Notes under the pieces: generated by a model | The model's input: only the letters and a program-made list of their open reading frames with translations | What the model was told of the DNA's origin: nothing | Database searches by the model: none | NCBI GenBank assembly: GCA_001584585.1 | Contig: LSYV01000015.1 | Span: 14,132 to 67,219, forward strand | Source of the DNA: Gonium pectorale | Taxonomy: Eukaryota; Chlorophyta; Chlorophyceae; Chlamydomonadales; Volvocaceae | Length of the DNA: 53,088 bases | Direction of reading: 5' to 3' | Made by a program: the position numbers and the translations under genes | In this document: positions 34,973-47,400 of the stretch, one piece after another | How positions within the stretch are numbered: position 1 is the first letter of the stretch | Layout: each line of letters starts with the position of its first letter

Positions 34973-37295
34973 TTATGAACTGCCCGTCTCAATGGCGCCA
35001 CGCTTCCCCCGCCTACCCTGCGTCCGCTTCTTGTAGGAACCTTGCGGGCGGGCGCCGTCGCGTGACCGCACCTCATCCCGACCCTCACCCACAAACAGGT
35101 CGCCGAACGGGTCGGGAAGCGCCTGGGGCTTCTCGTCAGGGTCCTCATACTCGTCTTCGTCCTCGTACGCGACGTCGTCGACCTCGTCTCCGTCCTCATC
35201 CGCGCCCTCGTCCTCTCCTGTATACATGGGTGAAGCGCATGGGTAAGAAAGCGACGCCGCAAGAGGGCATTGAGGCACGGTGTCGTATTTCCTAGAAGCA
35301 GGCTTCAGCTTTTGAGAGCGCCTGCATTGTAGGTTCCGCACAAGTTTCACACACGGCGTAGTAAACACAAGGCATTTACAACGTTTAAAGCACGCGGCGC
35401 TATTTGAATATTCACAAGGAACGCGCACATGTGTCCGGTACGAGTTCGTGAAAGCCGTAGCAGATCGGGAAGGCGCTATGCAACTACATCAAACACCCAA
35501 CTGAGCGCCACCTGCGGCGATCATGGAAAAGAGCAATGCGCGTGGCAGGCTTGACCGGCTCGGGCACGCCAGGGCCCTCACCCGAAGCCGCACTAACGCA
35601 CGCCTCACCTTCTTGGTCCGCATCCCGCTGCCCGCTAGTCCCTGCCATCTCCGCCTGCGGGGAAAGGGCGAGGTGCACCACGTCAGCCGCCGCAAGCACC
35701 TTCAGGACGACGGAGCAAATGACGTGCTAACAGGGGAGCCGACGGGTGCCCTCACCTGTGACATGCATCAACGAGCCGCCCCTTGACCATAATGGGCTTT
35801 GCCACGCCATGCCGGCAATCAGCACACTGTCATTCGGCATTTACGCGTGTTCCAAGCGCCTGCCCGATGTAACGTCACGCCGCAGCAATGTCACACGGGC
35901 AACTCGACCGTACCCATAGCTGGCAGACAGCCGCGTCTGTTGCCAAGTAAAGAGGACGAAGTTTGTAGGAATGCACTAGTAGCAAGCCAGTCCGCGCCAC
36001 GGCCGCACCTCGATCTCTGAGCGGTACCGCTCCACCTCCTCGCGCCCAATCACGCGGGCCACCAGGTCTGCTTCCTCCTCGCTGTCGTCGTACACGAAGC
36101 GGACCTCTGGCGTCAACCGAAGCCGCACGCGCTGGCCGATCAGGCGCCGCACGTATCTGCGTGGAGGCAGCGGGGGCGAGTCTGCAGCAGCGGGCGTGGC
36201 CTGTGCACAAGCGGGACACTGCTTGCGTGCCCTGACATGCCCGCTGTCGATGTGTATTTCGCAACCACGTCCCAACTACCGAGGCTGGCCAAAGCAGGTG
36301 CTCATTTGACAAGCGTTTGTCACATGAAGGCGGCCAGTCCGGCCATGGAGAGGTAGGCAAGTGAGCACGATCTCTAGACCAGCGACTATCACTCACGGCT
36401 CCAGGCGCTGCAGGTTCTCCATGGCAACTCTCTTGCCGTAGTCGTCGCTGTACACGGACACATACACCTTGACGACCTAGAGGCCCCAGCCAGAGGGCCG
36501 CATGAGGCACAGCTCGCGGTCAGGAGTATTCGGAAGCTTGGGAGCTACGGCAAACCAAGTTATGGCAAGGGCCAGGATCGTCGACGTGGCACACCCGTGG
36601 AGCGTGGAGCACGGTCATTTAGCAGAGCAGGGGAGCTCGTGGCTTTGGACCAGTCCCTGTCGGCATCCCACCTGCAGGTCGTTGGATACGTAGGTGTTCG
36701 TGATGCTGGCCACTGCCGACAAAGTGTCGTCACCCAGCCTCCGCTCCGGGCAGATCGCAGCCTGGATTACCTGGGCAGCCAAACCAGAGTGGACAGACAG
36801 CCGGCTCAGCGCAGCGCGAGTCGTGTGGGTTTGTTTGCTCTGAACACAAACTATATGCATCCAGCTACGGTACGGACAGACAGACTTCGTTACAGTCCCC
36901 CCGACGCTGGGGGACCCGGCTTGCCACCGGGAAATTACTGCGAGAGTACGGGCAGCAAGGCAGCACCAGCAGACAGACCAAGCAATGAAACAGTGGCCAA
37001 GTGCTTAACCCAGTCAGGGGGCCCGCGGCTGGGTATGGAAAAAAAACCCACACACAATAGAGGCCCGCCACCCAACCAGTCCAACCATACGGTACGGCCG
37101 GGTGCAAGGCTATGGACGGCACTAAGAGGAACGATGCAGAGACTGCGGCTGGCTGTTGCAAGGTCTCTTAAAGTTCCGCCCGTTGGCTGTGTCTAGTAGA
37201 CACCATGCACAAATGCTCACCGGGTCTGAAACGAACATGTCACCGATCTCGCGTTGAATCTGGCTGGCTACGCGCGCCACCCGACGTGGATGCGC
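34973..37295 (-). CDS. rbfA: Ribosome-binding factor A, plastid type
   Basis: RbfA binds the small ribosomal subunit during 16S rRNA maturation; in algae and plants the eukaryote-encoded form acts in the plastid. Exons (minus): 37295-37221, 36770-36672, 36476-36397, 36156-36009, 35654-35609, 35217-34973, all joining in phase (230 codons plus stop). The KH-like domain reads RRVARVASQIQREIGDMFV, VIQAAICPERRLGDDTLS, ITNTYVSNDLQ, VVKVYVSVYSDDYGKRVAME, then VRRLIGQRVRLRLTPEVRF and VYDDS. That matches the family's ...LG...VSGDLQ-VKVYVSV-...R-TPELRF-DDS order. A strongly acidic extension (EDEGADEDGDEVDD...) and a basic end (YKKRTQGRRGKRG) follow the domain and are absent from bacterial RbfA. The first exon with start and transit peptide lies upstream, probably within 37,470-37,700, where frames in both possible registers are open. 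A short exon before 37295 was not fixed. Confidence 0.88.
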
Positions 37296-38158
37296 CTACA
37301 AGGAAGTGGCAAAGAGACGGCACGTCATCGCCAGAGTGCATCACTGCAGTGGGTGACGAACTCAAGCTCGTGATTGGCAAGACCGGTGCCACCTACTAGA
37401 ACTGCACATAGCAACACAGGTCCCTAGCCACCTCGGCAGGGTCCGTACAGGAAGCATGTAGACTGTAGGGCGTCGCCCAAACGTGCACAGCACACCGCAC
37501 GTACCATGCAGACCACAGTTACTGGCGCGCGACTCCGGACTTGCCTCCAAGATGCGTGGATGCCTGCGTTTGCGTAAATGGGGCTTCCGGACTGAAAAGT
37601 CGCACGGCGGGAAGTAGCCAGCTGCTCCAGCACCCCCCCCCCCCAGGAACCCCCGCCCAGATAGCATAATTGCCCATCCCCTGACGCGCCATGATCACTC
37701 CTCCCGCTTCGGTGGGCCCACCTCTGCTTCGGTGCCCCCTGGCGAGCTGGCGTACTGGCGGCGCGCATGTTGAGTATGAGCACGAAGGTGTTAGTAACGA
37801 CCTCGAATTCATTGACGAAATCATACAAGGGCGGCTCATTGTATGAACTTGGCGGAAAGCTGTGGTGTGTGGAGCGGCAGAGTTCCTGTGCAGCCCGCTG
37901 TTAGGCCTACACAAGAGACACTTCTTAAATTTCAGTAAATTAGCGGTACATGTTGTAACATCCGCGATTGCGAATTGTGGTCTAACCACCTTCGTCTAAC
38001 CACTTTGCACGAGCTGTTCCGTTAGCGCACACCGCCTGTCCCTCTGTATTGCAATCTTCAGATTTGCATCACGAAGGGCACGCGTAGCGCAAAACTGACT
38101 GCGGACCGACGTTCACGGCACCTGTTCTTCTTGGTAATTGTGCATTTTGGCTGCCAGG
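37296..38158. other. Divergent rbfA-ispE region
   Basis: This must hold the rbfA 5' exon (minus) and the ispE promoter (plus). A run of C (about 37632-37644) lies within a candidate rbfA first-exon frame (start near 37667 or 37694) and makes the reading frame there uncertain. No TATA-like element stands out. Confidence 0.45.
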
Positions 38159-40643
38159 ATGCGGACGCTGCTCGCATCCCGAACGGCCCCGTCGGCGGTC
38201 AGCACGTCGGGTCGCCCAGTCCAGCGGGCTTCAGCTGTGGGGCCTGTGAAGCGTCGCGGCAGCGTCGTGGTTCGATGCTCAAGCTCGACGAACACGGTGA
38301 AGCTGTTCTCGCCTTCAAAGGTATGCAAGCAAATTATGACCATCGGCGACGAGGCATATCTCGTCCGCATCAGGCGCATCGCAGGATGAACGCTACAGCT
38401 GATCAGGGGCCGAACACCTGCAGATCAACCTCTTCCTGCGGGTGGTACGTCGTCGCGAGGATGGGTACCACGACCTGGCGTCGCTCTTCCATGCAAGTAA
38501 TGCGAGCGTCGTCGGTGCACGCGGCGAATTAATGTGGGAATTTCAAGGGGCTGTGGCAGTCCAGGAGTCCTGAAGTCCCGGGAAGGGGTTTTGGCAGCCC
38601 CGGCGTCTGCACCGCTTGCGAAACGATGTGCACGCGACACGAGTATTCATGCGTGGAGGACTCCTGCGCAGCGAGTTTAGGGCCGCTTTGCAAAGTTTGA
38701 AGCGCCGCTGGGTAGGCTGTGCCGCTACCGCCATCATCGTGGACAGGAGCGACTGGCGCGAGGCATCCCAGTCCCGGTCGCACGTGGTACAGTAACCAGC
38801 CAGGCCTTGGTCCAGGACTAACCGCGATATCGGTCCGCCTCGCCTAACATGGGTCAGGTCATTGACCTGGGCGACGAGATGGAGTTCACCACCCTGCCGT
38901 ACGCTACTGCGGACACCCTGGAGTGCTCTGACCCCAGCATTCCGTCGGACGACTCAAACCTCGTAATCAAGGTAGGGGCCACTCGGTTCCTGTATACATC
39001 TGGGTCATGTTGCACCTGCGGGGCAAGGTCTGATAGCGTCATTCGAATGAGTGCCAAATAACGGTGTGGGTGTATCGTGCTGCCTTGCTGTGCGCCCGAC
39101 AGGCGCTGAACCTCTACCGGCGCAAGACGCTGCAGACCATGTACTTCAACGTTAAGCTTAACAAGCGGGTCCCGCACGGTAGGTGCCCCACGGCAATCGA
39201 AATGGGCCACTGCCACTGCCCAACGTCTTAGTGCGCAGGCCGCATGGGATTGCGTGACCAGGATACATGCGAAGCAAGCCGGCACAGGCCCAGGAGGGAA
39301 TGCGCAAACCCGACAATCCTAAAGCGTTCTAGTGTTGTGAGCTGAGCCATGTTGGCCTCTTGTCCTTATGGGACTGGATCAGGCGCCGGCCTTGGTGGCG
39401 GCAGCGGCAACGCCGCCACCACGCTTTATGCGGCGAACAAGCTGCTGGGCAATCCCGCGTCCAACGAGGAGCTGCTGGATTGGAGCGGCGAGATTGGCTC
39501 GGATATCTCGGTGTTCTTCTCCAATGGAGCGGCCTACTGCACGGGTCGCGGCGAGGTGGTGGAGGACGTGGCGCCGCCGGTACCCCTCGACACACCCATG
39601 CTGCTGGTGGGCGCCTTGTTGCGGCCCTCGGGTTGGGCTTCGGGCTTAGTGCGCTCCTCTTCAAGAAGCAGGGATAGAGGGAAAAAATTCAAGGGATTGA
39701 CAGCTGCGGAATTGGGTCCCATGGCCCGATGCCAGCTGTCCGCAAGGGGCAGTAACAACTGCACTTGGCTTGCCTGGAGAGGGTCAGACGGCGGCGCGCT
39801 CATTCATCGGCCCAATCGGTTGCGCAGGTGAAACCGCCTGTCGGTCTGAGCACTCCTCGCATCTTCAAGTCGCTCGATCTCGGGCGCCGCTCCACCGCCG
39901 ACCCGCGCAACTTGCTGTCGGCCATTGCTGCGAAGAAGGGAGTGGACCAGGCAGCGGCAGTCAACGACCTGGAACAGCCCGCCTTCGACAAGTGAGGAGG
40001 GGCATGCGGTCAAGCAGGGACATGCCTATTCGCCACCTCACAATCTGCTTGCATGTTGTAAATTAAGGGATACCATGCTGCACGGCCGCGCTGCATACGG
40101 TATCGCAACGGCATTGGCACGGCTTCCACCCGAAGACGCGCCATGTTGGGCCATTCACACCTGCTGTCTGGCTGGCTCTCCTGCCATCAGCCTGCCGGAG
40201 CTGGCAGCCCTCAAGCAGCGGCTAATCGAGTCGGGCCACTTCCGCTCGGTCTTCATGACGGGCAGCGGCTCCACCATCGTGGGCTTCGGGTCTGACCAAG
40301 CGCCGCAGTTCCTGGCCCAGGAGGAGCAGTACAAGGTGCGGTAACGGAGTCCGAGGTGCTCTTGCATCGTCAGGGCAAGGACACCGGGCTTACGCACGCC
40401 TTACGAAGTGGGTTGTTAAAGCAGTTGCCCTTCAGGTGTGCATATAACCGCGCTCTTGTTCGGCTCTGCTGCATTCGGGCCTAGTGTCCGCCCTTCCCTC
40501 TGCATGATGAGGATCCACACCCTGCCCGAGATGCTGACCCTTCCGGCTGGTTTCCTGGCCCTCAGGACCTGTTCATCACGCCGGCCCGGCTCATCACTCG
40601 GAAGCCCGGCGGCTGGTATGAGCACAGCGGGTTGTGGAAGTGA
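38159..40643 (+). CDS. ispE: 4-diphosphocytidyl-2-C-methyl-D-erythritol kinase (CMK)
   Basis: GHMP kinase that phosphorylates CDP-methylerythritol with ATP, the fourth step of the plastid MEP isoprenoid pathway. Exons: 38159-38320, 38424-38492, 38858-38971, 39103-39178, 39383-39606, 39828-39991, 40191-40335, 40566-40643. All phases join, giving 343 aa. Residues 1-40 look like a transit peptide with likely cleavage at VVRC-SSS. Then come KLFSPSK-INLFLRV (the Lys is the expected catalytic Lys), EDGYHDLASLFH, VIDLGDEM, the ATP loop GAGLGGGSGNAATT, GEIGSDISVFF (catalytic Asp), AAYCTGRGEVVEDV, VKPPVGLST, and the C-terminal GHMP motif MTGSGSTIVGFGS. The end, ITRKPGGWYEHSGLWK, resembles plant CMK. 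The order and lengths match plant CMK closely. Intron 2 begins with GC (CAT-GCAAGT) rather than GT. The start is the first ATG in frame. Confidence 0.96.
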
Positions 40644-41628
40644 GCGAGGGGGCGAAGACCTTGACGAACACGGAGCAGTGGTTGCCGGCCATCGGCGGGG
40701 CCGGAACTTGCTGTGGCTAGACCGGCAGGTGTGTCCAGCGAGGTTCGTCGAGCGAGGTAACAACGTAGTATCACCGATGCCCTGGTAAGCTGTCCCGTCC
40801 AGGACCGGGGGATGGGTGCGTCTGCTCGTTTGCCTCGCTCGCTTGTCTTTTTCTGTACCGCCCGCCCTGCTGGAAACATCGCGCCTTCGGGTGCGTATGT
40901 CCGTGGAGGTGCGGTGTGACTACCCAATTGCAGTGTTTCCTTTTGGTCCATGTTAACGCGCGCAATGTAGTGTTGTCACCCGTCGGGTTCCTTATGAGCT
41001 GAGTGTGAGTATCCGGGCTGCGGGGCAGCACGTGGGCGTGGGTGCTGCACCATACGGAGGCGGGAAGGGTATCCATACAGACCGATCCATCTGGTGCGAA
41101 TGACCTGGCCTTAGTCGCCCTCTGCGACATACCATAACGGACGCTTGAGCCACTGCTGAAGGTACTGTAATGGTGGAACACTCCTCACGCGCCCATGTAC
41201 GGAAAATGTAGTACCAACGACGTCGAGCTGCTGCGTGCGATCCCGGCAAACACGATGCACGCATACGTAACAACGGTCCGAACGAATGCCCTCATTCATT
41301 CGTTATCATTCCAGGCAAGGGCAAGATGTGCAGCCGCACAGACATTGCCATTTGTTCGGTCCGTCAGCCGTCCTGGACCTTCTCCGGTCATGCAGCAGCG
41401 GTAGCCTATCTGTCAGCTGTAAACAGAAGACAAGCCTCTGTTCATTTGTCTTTACCAGGGCACATAACTCTCTACGGCTCATGGAATACTCATACCAGAG
41501 TATTCAAAATTCGTATGCGGGTTGGCCAGCCAATAAGAATCGGCACCGTGAGTCGCACGTCACTCATGCAATTTTGCAGTAAGCCAACTCGCGTGCCTCA
41601 ACACATCTTAGCGCTACCGTCAACCTTA
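40644..41628. other. Convergent 3' region of ispE and the RRM gene
   Basis: No gene recognised. It contains repeat copy R3 (40853-40915) about 210 nt past the ispE stop, so R3 may lie in the ispE 3' untranslated region. A TGTAA (plus) occurs at 41418-41422, rather far from the stop. Confidence 0.5.
40853..40915 (+). repeat. Dispersed repeat family, copy R3
   Basis: CCGCCCGCCCTGCTGGAAAC, then ATCGCGCCTTCGGG and GTATGTCCGTGGAGG. The 20-base core (40872-40891) differs from copies R1 and R2 by one base. The pyrimidine tract on the right is missing. Confidence 0.8.
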
Positions 41629-43461
41629 TCAGAGGTCAAGGTCTTCGGCCGCAGCCACGGAGCCGTTGCTTGCCGCTGTCCTCTTGGTTGGCAAGTTATC
41701 GCGCAACGCCGCCTTCTGCTCCCGCTCTTTTTCGACCAGCGTGTCTTTGAGGCGCTGGACGGTCGCCTCTAGTTCCGCTATTCGGGAGCGGGAGGCAACT
41801 GCCTGCCGCTCAACTTGCGCCGTGCTCTGTTGGGAGGATCCAGGTTTGGTTGGTGACAATCAACTCGAACTAAGAATGGTCATAAAGACTGTCATCCGTG
41901 ATGATGGCAACGCAGGCAGTGTATGTGCAAGCTCGGACTCAGCCTCATTCACAGTAGTCCGAGGGGCTTACAGCGCTGATCTGCGCAGGTCAGAGCGCAT
42001 GCATGCATGCATGCGACACCCTGCCGTCGTTAGCCCAAGCATAGCGTATGCACCTGAACCTGCGAGACGGCCTGTCAGCCACCTACGCTTACCTGAGTCC
42101 GCAGCATCGCAATCTCGCCCTTCAGGGCCCCGATCTCCACGTCCTTGGCCAGCAGCTTTTGGTTGATGGAGGCTTCCCGTGCTGACGCCTCCTGGGCGCG
42201 CTGCTGCGCCTGGGAGAGGTTAGGCGCATCGCGTAAGACCCATGTGCCGGCAACGCAAGCTAGTCCTTGTCGCCCATAAGCAGCAGGACGCAGCCATGCG
42301 CGCTTGTCATCACCCAATAATGTGAGGGCACCAAAGCGCACCACGTAAGTCTACCCCATACAGCACTCTCGTCCACGCAAACAGCAAGGTATACAAGCTT
42401 CAGTAGGAACCGATGCCGCGGCTACCGCCCCCCTGACGGCATGCATCGCAACCAAACTCCAACCCGTTTCGCTGCCCATAAACCAGAACCCTCTCCTGTA
42501 GTCTCTTGTAATGACGCGCCTTCGTTCCCAGCTCTTGTGCCCCTGCCCAGCGCCGCAGTTCCCTTCACCGCGTCGCGAGCACACTCCCTCTCTCCCGTAT
42601 GCGCGCCAGCGCCGTGCCCACCATACCTCGGTAAGCCGCTGGGAAAGCCGCTGGCTCTCCTCCTCCAGTGTCCGCACCACTGCCTCCCGCTCCTCCGCTA
42701 TTTGCCGCCAGTGCTGCTGGTGGTGCCTCTCAAGGTAAGGTTCCGTGGTGCCATGCTCTTCCCCGTGATAGTGTGGGGGGCGAGGAGGAGGCGGTGGCGG
42801 TGCCTGCTGCTGAGAGGAGGATGCAGGACCCTCGCTCCGAAGCTTCTGTCGCTTATGCCCTGAGCCGGCCCCGCCGCCCGCGCCACCCTCTCTAGTCCCA
42901 CCAGCTGATGTGGTGGCATTTGCCCGTTTGCGCTCATATTCCACTTTAGTCATGACCTGATATCGCGGCGACGCTCCCGAGGAAGCCCCCTGCGGCTGCA
43001 GCGGGGGGCTAGCCACCGCCGCATGTGCAGCAGCGCCGTCCGCAAATTCGATGTACACGCTGCCGCGAAAGCTGTTCGTCGCTGCCTCCCGTCGTAGCTT
43101 CACTCGTCGGATGCTGCATCGGAGGGCACGCATCTCGGTTCACTCAGATTTGCATGTCTTCTCAGTGGACGAGCCTTGGAACAAGACTGCCTCCAGGACG
43201 ACACGGCGGTGAGGCAAGTTCCCACGCGCAGGAAACCCCAGGGTTTAGGCGCACCTTCCATACACCCCGAAGAGCTCCCTTACATGCTCCTCGGTCGTTG
43301 ACCGTGGGAATGGCTTCTGCGGGCCACACAGAGTCAAAGCAGGTTACCCGGCGTCGAAGGGTCACTGCCTGGGCAGAACCTGACCTCCCTTTCCCTTATC
43401 CCTTATCAATACCTACGACGTATATCGTCCGGCGGTCTACATCAGGGTCAGGGAAGGCCAT
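41629..43461 (-). CDS. La-type RRM protein with coiled-coil C-terminus
   Basis: Exons (minus): about 43461-43417, 43316-43255, 43113-42627, 42209-42093, 41826-41629; phases join. The first three encode an RNA-recognition motif closest to the first RRM of La proteins: DRRTIYV-KPFPRSTTEEHV, RELFGVYG, IRRVKLRREA, FRGSVYIEFADG (RNP1-like), then YQVMTKVEYERKRAN, like the La pattern after RRM1. Next come a Gly/Ser linker, a nuclear-type basic patch (GHKRQKLR) and a proline run. Then follow Glu/Gln/Arg coiled-coil segments (EEREAVVRTLEEESQRLSQR, AREASINQKLLAKDVEIGAL, SRIAELEATVQRLKDTLVEK) to the stop at 41629. La proteins bind 3' UUU ends of Pol III transcripts through a La motif plus RRM. No La motif was found upstream. 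An in-frame ATG at 43461 could be the start of a protein lacking it. Alternatively the exon begins at the acceptor near 43437 and the La-motif exons lie at 43,500-44,160. Confidence 0.7.
42001..42015. repeat. CATG tetranucleotide run
   Basis: GCATGCATGCATGCATGCG in an intron of the RRM gene. This is a self-complementary short tandem repeat. Confidence 0.85.
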
Positions 43462-44439
43462 TGGGGCCGAGGTTCACAACGGTGGCTTGGTCCACCTTAT
43501 CACTAAGCCCTCCGTCACTGCTGCATCATATCTTCACAGCATGAGGTTCGGAGGATGCATGGCAAGAACAGAGTCTGCGCAAACGAAACGCCAGATGCAG
43601 AGTTGCAGACTGAAGCGATTGTCAGTCTGAAGAGTATCTGCAGTAAGCTGTGTGTTACGATGTCTTTACACCTTGCCCCTTCCTGCTGCGCCTGCTGACT
43701 CCACGACGCCCCTCTCGTCCATCGGCGTCGCACTGCTCTGACACGACGATATGCAACAAGTTACTACGACCCCCCTGTGTTTTCTGCTTTGCCACCGCAG
43801 ACTGTTGTAGCCTCGCGCACAACATGCCTTCAAATTGCCTTGAGCCGCGGCCGCGCTTTTGATAGGCTGCCTGTGGCTAACAGTCCTTTACACGACGCAG
43901 CAGGAGTGCGCCTTGTAACACGGTATGGGCGCTATTATGGGGGAGAGGGGGTAGCAATGTCTCCATGTCTCCATCGGTCATGGGGTGAGGCTGTGTAAGC
44001 CTTCTGTCCATCACGCCATGCGCAGATGAGCGGATATCCCGTGGCAAGTCGCAAGGGTGCCCCGGCCCGGCCAAGGTCAGTTGCAGTCCGACGAGAAGGC
44101 GTGCCCCGCGGCCGTCGCAGTCTTGTGCCAGTGGCGCTCATGCGCTTGCCCTAGTCCATAGTTATGTTATTGCTCCTGCTGTCAAATTGTGGTGCAGCCT
44201 TGGCATCGGCCGGCCTTGCGGCGCGGCACATGCAAATCTGCATGCCAAGCGAACCTGCGGCGCCACCCGGGATTGCTACAAAGTACTGCACATAAATTTG
44301 AATTTCTGGCTCTAGTATGCGCATGTGTGATGTCAGCCGGACGGGGGCGACGGGAGATGTAGCCATGCCTGCATGCATGTCGGCCGCGGCCCGGCCTCCC
44401 TCCCGTCCATCAGAAAATAACAGCCCCTGCATGCTGTAG
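43462..44439. other. Divergent RRM gene / HARE-HTH gene region
   Basis: This should contain the 5' ends of both divergent genes. I could not recognise a La motif on the minus strand nor a first exon for the plus-strand gene, so both starts remain open. Short frames on both strands have no motif. Confidence 0.4.
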
Positions 44440-47400
44440 GCGCACCAACAGTGGAGCGGACTTGGATGCCGAACCCGAGGCGGCAGCCCAAGTGCCCGTG
44501 ACAGGAGGCGTCTTCAAAAGTGCCGCCTTTGAAGTGCTCAAACAAGAGCAGCGGCTCATGACATCAGGTGGGACGTATGCGAGGGTTATTGGTGGTGCGG
44601 CGGGGGCACTTGGGGGGGGTGGCATTTGGGATAGAAATCCATCGTTTTGTAACATAATTTAGCAATCAAGCAAGCCGTGTGGGTGAATATTGTTGTGACG
44701 CTGTCTTTCCGGAGGCATACGTCTTCATGGCAGGGCAGTTTGCAAGTACACGGATGGGGGAAGAGCAGTGGTATTCTTTTGGCCTCCGTCGCTTCGCTTG
44801 AGGCCTGCTTGGCTGAGTCCTAATGCATCTGTGCTGGTGTCCTGCAGGCGAGATCACCAAGCTAGCTATGGAGAGGAAGCTCCTCAAGTGTTCTGGAAAG
44901 ACTCCGGAGGCTACTATGGCATCAGCGCTCTATACGGAGGTCCGCAAGAAGACTCAGACAACCGTTTTCATCAAGTAAGGCCGTGGTACATGATTTGCCG
45001 TATCTTCCCTGCCCAAACCCCATCCCCGCGTGGCGTACGGGATGCATCCGCATGCTGAAGCACCCATGAAAGCACCCGTTCTGGGCCCAGCCAGGCGCTC
45101 AGACGCATGTGATTGTGGCTTGATTGCAAACGAAATTATTCTTACGCCATGCCCCCTACCTCCCTCGAAGGCCAAAGGAGGGTCTCTTTGGCTTGAAGGC
45201 TTGGCTGCAGGAGCCGTGGCTTGTCAACTGGCTCGCACAGGAGGGCATCGACCCAGCCGACCTGCTGGACCCCGGCGGCGCCATGCTTGAGCCCCACCCC
45301 AAGAAGCCGCGCACCAGCTACAACGGCGTGACGGCGCGAGCGGGCGGCGCGCAAAGTGCCGCCTACGGTGCAACGGGCATCGGGGGCAGCGGAAACCGCA
45401 TGCCGGCCGTGCAGCGGGGTTCCCACAGCGGCATGGGGATGCCACCGCTCCCCGGCTGTGCAAGCGTGGCGCGGGCTGCATTTAACAGCATGGCGGCGGC
45501 GGGCGCTTGCAGCGCTGGCAGCGGCGGTGGAGGCGGGCTGCGTACATCGCTGACCGGGTATGGACCCGCGGCTGCCTTGGGTGCTGCCCCGAAACCGCCG
45601 CTTGCACGCAGCACCGTCAGCGGAGCGGTTCCCGCTGCCGTCGGGGGCAGCGACAGCGTCAGCAACCTGCAGCTTCTCCTGGATGCGGCGGACGAGATTG
45701 AGGGGTGAGTAGACTTAGTTCTGGGAACGTGGAACGGGCCAATAGAGTGCCCCCATGGTTCGCACCTACGTCAACGAGCCACATGTTGCATGTTCGCGAA
45801 GCGCACAAACAGCCGAGAGGCGCGACCTGGCTTTTTGGCCGCAGGGGCAACCCAGAGGACCCTCTCGCGCAGCCCCAGCCGGCCGCCCGGCGGCCCAGCG
45901 ACGGAATCGCGCGGCAGTTGTCGTTCCGACGGTCTCGGCAGGAGCCCTCCGCGACGGGGCGTTCGCGGGCGCGGGACGAGGACGAGCAGGCCGCCTACAT
46001 GGCAGAGGAGCCGGAGGACGAGGGCCACGAGGCGCAGCTGCTGCGGATCCAGCAGGCCGCGTTACGCCACCGCCAGCAGCCAGATTGGCGGCAGCGAGCG
46101 CAGAGCCGCGCCGCGGCGTCGCAGGCCGGGGCTGGATGGGAGACGGCCGGGAGTGAGGAGGCTGATGAGGAGGCACCTGGCGCGGCTCGGTGGCCAGCCG
46201 CCGGAGAGGGTCTTGCACCGCAGCAGCCCCACCCCGGGATTTTCCGAGGAGGCGGACGCGCAGGCCGCGACGGCGCGCACAGCAGCGCCGACAGGCCAGG
46301 GGCATCGCACACGTACCCGTCCGTGTCACGGGGCTTTGGCGACGCAGATGTGCAGGACGGTGAGAGCGGAGAGGAAGATGGAACAGGCTCACTGCAGAGG
46401 GGCCAGAGGCCATCTGCGGCGGGTCGGGCCAGAGGCAGTCCCGGCGGGCTGCCGCCAGCACCGACACCTGCGCACCGCATCTTCATGGAGCATAAACAGC
46501 GCGGCGTGCTGCCCCCGGCCCGGCGCAGCCCGCTGCCGCAAGCAGGCCAGCGAATGCTCCAGGCGCTGCGGGCCAGCGCGGCAAGAAGCGCGAGCGGGGA
46601 GCTTCCCCTGGGTGCGTCGGCCGGCTCTAGCGCCGGCACAGCGGCCGGCGTGTCGTCCCCCGATTGCGCCGAGCAGATGCCCACCACTGAGCAGGTCGTG
46701 GAGCAGCTACGGGCAGTGCTGGCCAGTAACGGGGTGCTTGGTGGCGGGCCGGCATTCGGGCTTGGACAGGGCCCGCTGGCGCTGCCTGGCCAGCTGCCAG
46801 CTCAGACGCTGGCGACGCTCGCGGGTATCCAGGGGAGCCTAGCGGCGGACGGCACTGGCGCGCCCGCAGCCTCCGTGGCCCAAATGGCGACGGCGCTTGG
46901 AGTTCCGTCTGGATCCCTTGCGCAGTGGGTTGCGATGACGGAGCCACAGGCCGGAGGCTCTGAGGCAGGAAAGCCAGCGGAGGCAACGGCTCCCGCCGGG
47001 CAGGCTGGAGCTGGGGCTGCGCTCCTCCAGGCTAAGGTGGAGCCAGAACCGGAGGCAGTGATGCAGACAGATGCTGGCAATGGCAGCGGTGGCAATGAGT
47101 CCGCCGCAGCCGTGGACACCCTCGGCGTTGATAGAGGTGATGAAGGGTCGGAGTACCGGATCGAGGCCAGCGGCGCTGTCAGCGGCTCTGGCACGGTAAA
47201 GCCCAATGCCTCGCTGCCGGCATCAACTCATCTTGAGCAGCAAGCTGCCAATGTCGCTTGTGGGGGCACTTTGGGTGAGGCTGGCGCCAGACAGCACCCG
47301 CCCCGGGTTCCCGTAGCCGCAGCGGCCGGGCTTGTGGCAACGACATCACCCGCTACGGCGGTGCCGTCCACGGTGGCGGTCCATGACGCGATGAACAGCC

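Noticed and set aside
45995..46687. Minus-strand frames of about 230 codons within the HARE-HTH exon
   Set aside because: Shadows of the GC-rich coding exon, which joins in phase to the HARE domain on the plus strand.
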